DNA of 64,000 nt, from the NCBI GenBank assembly GCA_035649575.1, contig DASRJH010000085.1, forward strand, positions 24,087 through 88,086, given 5' to 3'. The notes under the pieces were generated by a model, which was given only the letters and a program-made list of their open reading frames with translations, had not been told where the DNA came from and ran no database searches. Shown piece by piece: positions 16,751-23,370 of the stretch. The position numbers were made by a program, and so were the translations under genes. Each line of letters opens with the position of its first letter. The first letter of the stretch is position 1. The stretch comes from DASVAL01 sp035649575. GTDB lineage: Bacteria; Planctomycetota; UBA1135; UBA2386.

Positions 16751-16778
16751 TTGCCCGGCCCGGCCCACTTCCTATTCT
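16751..16778 (+). promoter_or_regulatory. Candidate promoter of hutU giving a leaderless mRNA
   Basis: TTGCCC at 16751-16756 and TATTCT at 16773-16778 are 16 bases apart. The ATG at 16786 begins 8 bases after the -10 box, where transcription would start. No Shine-Dalgarno sequence lies between. If the promoter is real, the transcript would begin at or within a base or two of the start codon. Confidence 0.4.
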
Positions 16779-16785
16779 CTGCCTT

Positions 16786-18426
16786 ATGGCCGCCTACCGC
16801 GCACCCCGAGGCAAGACGATCACCTGTGCGAACTGGCAGATCGAGGCTGCCTACCGCATGGTCCAGAACAACCTGGACGCAGAAGTGGCCGAAGACCCCG
16901 AGCGGCTGATCGTCTACGGCGGCCTCGGCAAGGCCGCGCGCAATCCCGACGCGCTGCAGGGGATCCTCGCGACGCTGCGCCGGCTGCGACCCGAGCAGAC
17001 GATGCTCGTGCAGTCGGGCAAGTGTGTCGGTGTGTTCACGACGCACGGCGATGCGCCGCGCGTGCTGCTCGCGAACAGCAACCTCGTCGGCGACTGGGCG
17101 AACTGGGACGAGTTCCGCCGGCTCGACGCGCTGGGTCTGATCATGTACGGCCAGATGACGGCGGGCTCGTGGATCTACATCGGCACCCAGGGCATCGTGC
17201 AGGGCACCTACGAGACGTTCGTCGCGGCCGGCAAGCGGCACTTCGGCGGCAACCTGAAGGGCCGGCTCGTGCTCACGGCGGGCCTCGGCGGTATGGGGGG
17301 CGCGCAGCCGTTGGCCGTGGCGATGGCCGGTGGTGTCTGCCTCGCGGCCGACGTCGATCGCTCGCGTATCGAGAAGCGCCTCAAGACGCGGTATCTCGAC
17401 GAGCTCGTCGAGGATCCGAGGGACGCGTTGAAGGCGGCGTTCGAGAAGAAGCAGCGCGGCGTCGCGTGGTCGATCGGTGTGCCTTGCAACGCGACGGAGC
17501 TGCTGGCGGTCGTGCGCGACAGCGGCCACGTCCCGGACATGCTGACCGACCAGACCTCGGCGCACGACATGCTGGCCGGCTACGTGCCCGACGGCATGAC
17601 CCTTCAGGCGGCGAAGCAGCTGCGCGAACGCGATCCCAAGGCCTACCTCGTGCAATCGCGCCGCACGGTCGCGAGGCACGTGGCGCTGATGCTCGACCTG
17701 CAGGAGCGAGGCGCGGTCACCTTCGACTACGGCAACAACATCCGCACCGAAGCGCGCGACGCCGGCGTCGCCGAGGCATTCCGCATCAAGGGCTTCATCC
17801 CCGAATACATCCGGCCGCTGTTCTGCGAGGGGCGTGGCCCGTTCCGCTGGGTCGCGCTGAGCGGCAACCCGCAGGACATCGCGCGCACCGACCTCCTCGC
17901 GCTGCAACTGTTCGGCGACAACGTGTCGTTGCGCATGTGGATCGAGAAGGCGCAGAAGCAGATCGCGTTCCAGGGTCTGCCCGCGCGCATCCTGTGGCTC
18001 GGTTACGGCGAACGCGCGCGCTTCGGGCTGGCCGTGAACGAGCTCGTCGCGAAAGGAGAGCTCGAGGCACCGATCGTCTTCGGCCGCGACCACCTCGATT
18101 GCGGCTCGGTGGCTTCGCCGTATCGCGAGACCGAGTCGATGCGCGACGGCAGCGACGCGATCGCCGACTGGCCATTGCTCAACGCGATGCTCAACGTCGC
18201 CGCGGGCGCGAGCTGGGTGTCGATCCACCACGGCGGCGGCGTCGGCATGGGCAAGTCGATCCACGCGGGCCAGGTCACGGTCGCCGACGGCACGGCCGCC
18301 GCGGCGGCGCGCATCCAGCGCGTCTTCACGTGCGATCCGGGAATCGGCGTGGCGCGGCACGCCGATGCCGGCTACGAGGCGGCGCGGGCGTTCGCGCGCG
18401 CGGCGAACGTCGACCTCGGTGGGTAG
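16786..18426 (+). CDS. hutU: Urocanate hydratase
   Basis: HutU converts urocanate to imidazolone propionate, the second step of histidine degradation, using a tightly bound NAD. The 546-residue length is normal. Diagnostic stretches include QMTAGSWIYIGTQGIVQGTYETF, here split around residues 123-145, TAGLGGMGGAQPLA, the region with FDYGNNIRTEA, the conserved Cys of FIPEYIRPLFCEGRGPFRW, and GVGMGKSIHAGQ near the C-terminus. No hutH, hutI or hutG is seen in the window, so the rest of the pathway must lie elsewhere or the gene is used alone. The flavoprotein gene follows on the same strand after about 80 bases. Confidence 0.95.
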   Translation: MAAYRAPRGKTITCANWQIEAAYRMVQNNLDAEVAEDPERLIVYGGLGKAARNPDALQGILATLRRLRPEQTMLVQSGKCVGVFTTHGDAPRVLLANSNLVGDWANWDEFRRLDALGLIMYGQMTAGSWIYIGTQGIVQGTYETFVAAGKRHFGGNLKGRLVLTAGLGGMGGAQPLAVAMAGGVCLAADVDRSRIEKRLKTRYLDELVEDPRDALKAAFEKKQRGVAWSIGVPCNATELLAVVRDSGHVPDMLTDQTSAHDMLAGYVPDGMTLQAAKQLRERDPKAYLVQSRRTVARHVALMLDLQERGAVTFDYGNNIRTEARDAGVAEAFRIKGFIPEYIRPLFCEGRGPFRWVALSGNPQDIARTDLLALQLFGDNVSLRMWIEKAQKQIAFQGLPARILWLGYGERARFGLAVNELVAKGELEAPIVFGRDHLDCGSVASPYRETESMRDGSDAIADWPLLNAMLNVAAGASWVSIHHGGGVGMGKSIHAGQVTVADGTAAAAARIQRVFTCDPGIGVARHADAGYEAARAFARAANVDLGG

Positions 18427-18505
18427 TGGAACCGCTGCGCCACGCGGGCGCTTTCTGCTCGCTCGCCGGGCTGGCCCGCGCAACCATATGGGCGCGTAGC
18501 AACTC

Positions 18506-19798
18506 ATGCAGCGAACTCTCGATTGCGACGTCGTCGTGGTGGGGGGCGGCCCCGCGGGTGCCGCCGCCGCGGCCCGTCTCGCACAGAAGGGCCGTTCCGT
18601 GCTCGTGCTCGAGGGCGAACGCTTCCCGCGTTTCCACATCGGCGAGTCGCTGCTGCCGCTCGGCGACAAGGTCTTCGGGCAGCTCGGCTGTCGCGACCGG
18701 CTCGCGAAAGCGGGCTTCGTCCAGAAGTTCGGCGCGCGCCTCGTGTCGCCGTGCGGCACGCATACGGTGCTCTTCGATTTCGCCTCGCAGAGCAACATCG
18801 ATCCGCCGTGGACCTTCCAGGTGCATCGCGCCGAGTTCGATGCGATCCTGCTCGAGCACGCCAAAGCCAGCGGTGCGAAGGTCGTGTTTGGCCGCGCGCG
18901 CGACTACCACTGCTCTGCCGACGGCGTTTCGATCGACTTCACCGACGAAGCTGGCCGCAGCGAGACCGTGCGCTGCAAGGCCGTGATCGATGCGAGTGGG
19001 CGCACCGGGCTCGTGGCCAGGCGCGAAGGTGTGCGCATCGTCGATCAGGAGCTCAGGAAGGCCGCCGTCTACGCGCATTTCCGCAAGGTGCCGGCCGAAC
19101 CCGGTCAGCGCGCCGGGGACACGGTGCTCGTGTCGCTGCCGAAGCTCGGCTGGATGTGGTTCATCCCGCTCAAGAACGGGATCACGAGCGTCGGCGCCGT
19201 GCTCGACCTCACCGACTACCAGTCGCGCACGAAAGGCGACGCGGCGGCGATCTTCGCCGAGAGCGTGGCTGCGGTGCCGGCGGCAGCGAGGTTGCTCGCA
19301 GCGGCGGAACGCGTCGGCGAATTCTCGGTCGAGAGCGGCTTCAGCTATCGCGCGCGTACCTACAGCGGCGATCGATGGCTGCTCGCGGGCGATGCGGGTT
19401 CGTTCCTCGACCCCGTGTTCTCGACCGGCGTGCTGATGGCGTTGCGCGGCGGGATCGAGGCGGCCGACGCGGCTGTTGCGGCCTTCGTGCAGCCTAGGGG
19501 CAACCGCGCGGCCGTGCTGCGGCGCTTCGACGCGCGCTTGCACCGCCGCTACTACTTCGTGCGGCGCTTCGTGACCGGTTTCTACGATCCGCACACACGC
19601 GACATCTTCTTCGCGCCGCGGCCGTTGTTCGGCATGACGCGGGCCGTCACGAAGGTGCTGGCGGGGGGCTTCGATCCGAGTCTGATCGACCGCTTGCGGC
19701 TCGAGCTGTTCTTCCTGGTCGGTCGCTTGCAGCGCCGCTACGATCTCGTGCCGCGGCGCTGCGGCGCGCGGGCCGCGCTCGCGATGGAGCGCCCGTGA
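18506..19798 (+). CDS. FAD-dependent oxidoreductase of the flavin halogenase/geranylgeranyl reductase group
   Basis: The 430-residue protein has a Rossmann FAD motif GGGPAG at residues 13-18 after a beta strand (CDVVVVGGG). It also has the tryptophan-halogenase-type motif GWMWFIP at 215-221 and the second FAD motif GDAGSFLDPVFSTG from 295. The stretch PRFHIGESLLP and the Lys in VQKFGARLV fit the halogenase-like branch. Substrate and whether it halogenates are not decidable from sequence; many relatives are reductases or hydroxylases. It overlaps the LolA-like gene downstream by GTGA. A flavoprotein of this type beside a LolA-like gene is also seen in aryl polyene lipid clusters, but no polyketide genes are present here. 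Confidence 0.8.
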   Translation: MQRTLDCDVVVVGGGPAGAAAAARLAQKGRSVLVLEGERFPRFHIGESLLPLGDKVFGQLGCRDRLAKAGFVQKFGARLVSPCGTHTVLFDFASQSNIDPPWTFQVHRAEFDAILLEHAKASGAKVVFGRARDYHCSADGVSIDFTDEAGRSETVRCKAVIDASGRTGLVARREGVRIVDQELRKAAVYAHFRKVPAEPGQRAGDTVLVSLPKLGWMWFIPLKNGITSVGAVLDLTDYQSRTKGDAAAIFAESVAAVPAAARLLAAAERVGEFSVESGFSYRARTYSGDRWLLAGDAGSFLDPVFSTGVLMALRGGIEAADAAVAAFVQPRGNRAAVLRRFDARLHRRYYFVRRFVTGFYDPHTRDIFFAPRPLFGMTRAVTKVLAGGFDPSLIDRLRLELFFLVGRLQRRYDLVPRRCGARAALAMERP

Positions 19799-20499
19799 AG
19801 CGGGTCGCCGGTCCGGTGACGTTCTCGCTCGTCGTGGTCGCGAGCTCGCTGGCCCAGGCCGAACCCGCCGTCGACCCGGCCGCGATCGCGCGCGCCGACA
19901 AGCTGCTCGAAGCACACGCCGAGCAGAGCAAGAAGGTCCAGGTCCTCGTCGCGACCTACGTGCAGCGGCGCACGACCGAGCTCAGCAAGGAACCGCTGGT
20001 CAGTCGAGGGGAGTTCCTGTTCGTGCGCGACCCAGCCTGCGTGGTGTTCCGCGCCACGACGCCGCGCGTGTCCATCGTGCGGCTTCGAGGGACGACCTAC
20101 GAGGTCTACCGGCCGCAGAAGAAACAGCTCGAGCGCTTCCACCTCGAAGGGCCCGAACTGGCCGAGGCTCTGTTCGCGGCCATCGGCGGCGACATCGCAG
20201 TGCTGCGGCGCAACTTCGCGATCCAGGACTGCGTCGCGGATCCCGTCGCTGGCCGCGCGTCGATCCGGCTCGCGCCGCGCACCGTGCTCGTGCGTGAGCG
20301 GCTGCGACAACTGATCATCACCGTGCGCAGCAGCGATGGGGTCCTGTGCGCCGTGGCCTACCGCGACGGCGCGGGCGACCTCGTCGAGATCGAGCTGCAG
20401 GAACCCCGGCCGAACCCGCCCGACCCCCCGTCGGCGGAGTTCGATGTGGGCAAGGACACGACCATCGTCGAGCACGCACCGCCGAAGAAGAAGGACTGA
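19795..20499 (+). CDS. LolA-like outer-membrane lipoprotein carrier homologue
   Basis: The GTG start overlaps the stop of the flavoprotein gene by four bases, giving tight translational coupling. A signal peptide (VTFSLVVVASSLAQA) leads into a LolA-type beta sheet. Typical pattern elements are QVLVATYVQRRTTELSKEPLVSRGEFLF, FRATTPRVSIVRLRGTTYEVYRPQKKQLERF and a later strand DGVLCAVAYRDGAGDLVEIELQ. LolA family members carry lipids or lipoproteins across the periplasm. The coupling suggests it handles a lipid-like product of the flavoprotein. The C-terminus is a Pro-rich, Lys-ending tail (HAPPKKKD) not found in canonical LolA. A 6-bp hairpin lies just downstream. Confidence 0.75.
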   Translation: MKRVAGPVTFSLVVVASSLAQAEPAVDPAAIARADKLLEAHAEQSKKVQVLVATYVQRRTTELSKEPLVSRGEFLFVRDPACVVFRATTPRVSIVRLRGTTYEVYRPQKKQLERFHLEGPELAEALFAAIGGDIAVLRRNFAIQDCVADPVAGRASIRLAPRTVLVRERLRQLIITVRSSDGVLCAVAYRDGAGDLVEIELQEPRPNPPDPPSAEFDVGKDTTIVEHAPPKKKD

Positions 20500-20515
20500 C
20501 GCCGCGCGGCGCGCC

Positions 20516-20534
20516 GAGCCCTCACATTGGGCTC
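20516..20534 (+). terminator. Weak hairpin after the LolA-like gene
   Basis: GAGCCC at 20516-20521 pairs with GGGCTC at 20529-20534 over a 7-base loop, 17 bases after the stop codon. No T-run follows. It may end the flavoprotein-LolA transcript. Confidence 0.3.
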
Positions 20535-20558
20535 TTGCGCAAACTTCGAAACCCAGAG

Positions 20559-20588
20559 TTGGCAGAAGCCGCGCCGATCGACTAGCAT
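20559..20588 (+). promoter_or_regulatory. Candidate promoter of the LysM gene
   Basis: TTGGCA at 20559-20564 and TAGCAT at 20583-20588 are 18 bases apart. Transcription would start near 20595, leaving a leader of about 140 bases before the ATG at 20738. This is one of the best matches in the window to the TTGnnn/TAGnnT pattern. Confidence 0.5.
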
Positions 20589-20594
20589 CCGGGC

Positions 20595-20617
20595 TCGCCG
20601 GGCGGTCATCCCGGCGA
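20595..20617 (+). promoter_or_regulatory. Perfect 8-bp stem-loop at the predicted 5' end of the LysM transcript
   Basis: TCGCCGGG at 20595-20602 pairs with CCCGGCGA at 20610-20617 around a 7-base loop. Its first base coincides with the predicted transcription start. It could shield the 5' end of the mRNA, be a regulatory hairpin, or act as an attenuator. No T-run follows. Confidence 0.4.
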
Positions 20618-20737
20618 ACTTGGTGGTCATCCTTGCACTGGAGCCGGCGCTGAAACGCTCGGCACCGCGCGGGGTTGGCCTGAGGCGACAGCTGTATGCA
20701 TGCCGGCGCTGGTCAGGCGCTGTGCACGGAGGGCTTC

Positions 20738-21607
20738 ATGAAGCAGAACGAGCGTTTTCTGGTCTACGCGGTGACGGGATTCCTTGCGCTCATCCTCGCC
20801 GTGGCCGTCTTGTTCGGGCGCGAGCCAGTTCGGGAGACCGGTGGTCTCGGTGATGGCGGTCCCGGTGCCAGCCCGGTGAGTGGGGATGCGCCAAAGCATG
20901 GTTCGAAGCTGTCGGGCCTGCAGGACATCCTCGGCGCGGGCCAGGACGGCAAGGAAGTTGCCAGATCGAACCCGTCCACGGGTGCGCCCACGCCCGAACA
21001 GGTGGTGCCCGGGCACCCGCTCAACACGGGCGGCGGTCTGCTGCTCGCGCCCGACATCGTGGCCCAGCAGCTCGGGAGCAGCCGGCGCGATCGCATGGTT
21101 CGCTTCGTGCGCGCCAAGGGCGGCGATTCGCTCGACATGCTCGTGCGCCGCTGGTGCGGCGCACGCGATCCGTATCTCGCCGAGGCCAAGTGCCTCAACG
21201 AGGACCTGGTCACGTTGCGCGTGGGCCAGGAAGTGGCCGTGCCGTGGGTCGAGGACGAGGTGCTGCTCGCTGCGATCGAGGCCCAGAAGCCAAAGGTGCT
21301 GCCCGAAACGCGCACCACGGCAGCGAACGTGGACGCGTCGGCCGCGCCTTCGAGCGTGCATCCGGCGTTCGCGGAGCCCGGTGCCCCGGCGAGCAACGCA
21401 GGCAATGCGCTCGCCAGTTCCGCGAGCGCTGGCTCGGAGTATCTGGTCAAGCAAGGCGACAACCTGTGGCGGATCGCGGAGCGCACCTACGGCAAGAAGA
21501 ACGCGGCCCGTATGGTCGGCGAGATCAAGAAGGCGAATCCGAGCGTCGACAACCGCCTCGTGCCCGGCCAGAAGCTCGCGATGCCCGCGGCACCCACGGA
21601 CGGGTGA
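20738..21607 (+). CDS. Membrane-anchored LysM-domain protein (289 aa)
   Basis: An N-terminal membrane helix (about residues 8-27, VYAVTGFLALILAVAVLFG) has no obvious cleavage site, so the protein is probably anchored in the inner membrane facing the periplasm. A LysM domain lies at the C-terminus (about 235-283) with YLVKQGDNLWRIAERTYG and NRLVPGQKLAMP. A less typical LysM-like stretch (MVRFVRAKGGDSLDMLVRRWCG to VTLRVGQEVAVPW) precedes it around residues 120-170. LysM binds peptidoglycan N-acetylglucosamine. The ATG has a fair Shine-Dalgarno sequence (GGAGGG at about 20728). It converges with the NtrC-type regulator gene. Confidence 0.8.
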   Translation: MKQNERFLVYAVTGFLALILAVAVLFGREPVRETGGLGDGGPGASPVSGDAPKHGSKLSGLQDILGAGQDGKEVARSNPSTGAPTPEQVVPGHPLNTGGGLLLAPDIVAQQLGSSRRDRMVRFVRAKGGDSLDMLVRRWCGARDPYLAEAKCLNEDLVTLRVGQEVAVPWVEDEVLLAAIEAQKPKVLPETRTTAANVDASAAPSSVHPAFAEPGAPASNAGNALASSASAGSEYLVKQGDNLWRIAERTYGKKNAARMVGEIKKANPSVDNRLVPGQKLAMPAAPTDG

Positions 21608-21635
21608 CGATTCTCGGAGGAGGCCAGACCTCGCC

Positions 21636-23000
21636 TCACTTGAGCCCGTAGCGCTCCAGCTTCTTGTAGAGGTTGCTGCGCTGCAACTCGATCCGCTCGG
21701 CGGTCCGCTTGATGTTGCCGCCGAACTCGAGCAGCTTCCGGCGCAAGAACTCCTTCTCGGTGGCGGCGCGGAAGTCCTCGAGCTTCTCGAAGCGGAACCA
21801 GTCGGTGCCCCCGTCCTTGGTGCCGGAGGGACTCGGCGTCAAGACGGCCTGCAGGTCCGCGGCCTCGAGGTCGGCGGACTCGCCGAGCACAGCCGCGCTC
21901 TCGATCACGTTCTTCAACTGCCGCACGTTGCCGGGCCAGGGTTGGGCGGCGAGCCAGGTGATCGCGCTCGGGCCGAGCCGGTGGGGCGGCAGACCGTTGC
22001 GCGCGGTGGCCTGGTCCAGGAAGTGGCGCGCGAGCGTCTCGATGTCGTCCGGGCGTTCGCGCAGCGGGACCAGGTGGATGCGAACCACGTGCAGGCGATA
22101 GAAAAGGTCCTCGCGGAAGGTCTTCTCTGCGACCATGCGGCCGAGGTCCTGGTTCGTCGCGGCGACGACGCGCACGTCGACGGGTCGCAGCTGCTGGCCG
22201 CCGAGGCGTTGCACGGTGCGTTCTTGCAGCGTGCGCAGCAGCTTCGCCTGCATCGGCAGCGGCATGTCGCCGACCTCGTCGAGGAACAGCGTGCCGCCGT
22301 CGGCTTGTTCGAACGCACCGATCCGCGCCGCGATCGCTCCTGTGAAGGCGCCCTTCTCGTGGCCGAACAACTCGCTTTCGACGAGGTCTTCGGGGATCGC
22401 TGCACAATTGATCGCGACGAACGTGGCATTCGTGCGGCGGGCACGGTGCAGCTGGCGCGCGACGAGTTCCTTGCCGGTGCCGTTCTCGCCCGTGACGAGG
22501 ACCGGAACGTCGGTGGGCGCGACCTTGTCGATCACTCCGCGCACGTGTTGCATGGCAGCGCTGCTGCCGAGCAACTGGTGGTCGGCGGCGATGGCGGCGC
22601 GCAGCGCCGAGTTCTCGTGCTGGAGCTTGGCAGCGCGCAGCGCGTTGCGGATCGACAGCAGCACGCGGTCGTTCGCGAACGGCTTCTGCAGGAAGTCGTA
22701 GGCGCCGCGGCGCACCGCCAGCACGGCGGTGTCGAGGTCGCCGTGGCCACTGATCATGACGACCGGCAGCAGGGGCCGCGCCTCCTTGATCTTGCTCAGC
22801 ACCTCGAGACCATCGAGGCCCGGCAGCTTCACGTCGAGCAGCACGAGATCTACCGCTGCGTCGAGGGCCGCTGCGAGGCCGGCCGGACCGTCTGCCGCCT
22901 GGGTCGTCTGCCAGCCGTCGTAACCCAGGGCGAAGGCGAGCTCCTCGCGCACGGCGCGATGGTCGTCGACGATCAGGATCGTGGTGGGCGAAGTGGGCAT
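21636..23000 (-). CDS. Sigma54-dependent response regulator of the NtrC family
   Basis: The 454-residue protein has the standard three-domain order. A receiver carries acceptor Asp56 in LVLLDVKLPG and the acidic pair Asp12-Asp13. An AAA+ sigma54-interaction domain has Walker A GENGTGKE near 168, the sigma54-contact loop GAFTGA at 217-222 and Walker B GGTLFLDEVGD. A Fis-type helix-turn-helix lies at the C-terminus (GGNIKRTAERIELQRSNLYKKL). It should activate sigma54 promoters when phosphorylated. No cognate histidine kinase is adjacent. The start is ATG 23000; the frame is open further upstream without support. A -10-like TATATC lies 8 bases before the start. Confidence 0.92.
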   Translation of the reverse strand: MPTSPTTILIVDDHRAVREELAFALGYDGWQTTQAADGPAGLAAALDAAVDLVLLDVKLPGLDGLEVLSKIKEARPLLPVVMISGHGDLDTAVLAVRRGAYDFLQKPFANDRVLLSIRNALRAAKLQHENSALRAAIAADHQLLGSSAAMQHVRGVIDKVAPTDVPVLVTGENGTGKELVARQLHRARRTNATFVAINCAAIPEDLVESELFGHEKGAFTGAIAARIGAFEQADGGTLFLDEVGDMPLPMQAKLLRTLQERTVQRLGGQQLRPVDVRVVAATNQDLGRMVAEKTFREDLFYRLHVVRIHLVPLRERPDDIETLARHFLDQATARNGLPPHRLGPSAITWLAAQPWPGNVRQLKNVIESAAVLGESADLEAADLQAVLTPSPSGTKDGGTDWFRFEKLEDFRAATEKEFLRRKLLEFGGNIKRTAERIELQRSNLYKKLERYGLK

Positions 23001-23370
23001 TGCACTTGGATATAGCTGTCGTGTTCCCAAAGAGTCAGAGCAGCGCCGCCCCCAGTCCAGAAAGCCCGGTCCAGAAAAAGCCGGTTCCGAGGGTCCGTTG
23101 CCAAGGGCAGCCCCAATCCGGCTGGGAGCACCATGTGTCCGGTGATATCCGCGGCGGGGCAGGTGCAGGCTATCCTTCCTCGCGCTAGGCACTGTGTTGC
23201 GTCCACTTGACGGTCGCCCGTCGGAACATACCATTCGACAGCCCTTTCCAGCCCAACAGCTGGGGGAGTTCCGGCACCGACTCGTCCGTACGCCCGCGGT
23301 GTCGAACCCCCTGTTTGTCGCCTTCTTCCAAAGACCCCTCCAGCATTCGATTCGCAAGGAGTCCCGTTTC
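23001..23370. other. Divergent intergenic region between the NtrC-type regulator and the HEAT protein
   Basis: No gene is evident in these 370 bases. On the minus strand CTGACT (23038-23033) and TATATC (23014-23009) are 18 bases apart and end 8 bases before the regulator's ATG, a candidate promoter. On the plus strand TATCCT at 23171-23176 and TTGACG at 23207-23212 with TACCAT at 23229-23234 (16-base spacing) are candidate elements for the HEAT gene. GTCCAGAAA occurs twice, at 23055 and 23069. A sigma54-like match was examined and fails on spacing. Confidence 0.45.

Noticed and set aside
14797..18864. Very long minus-strand open frame of about 1355 codons opposite three plus-strand genes
   Set aside because: It is Arg/His/Ala-rich without motifs and antisense to well-identified hutU and flavoprotein genes; long antisense frames are expected in high-GC DNA.
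23186..23199. Sigma54-like GGCAC-N4-TTGC upstream of the HEAT protein gene, next to an NtrC-type regulator
   Set aside because: The spacing between the GG and GC dinucleotides is 9 bases, not the required 10, so it is not a sound sigma54 site.
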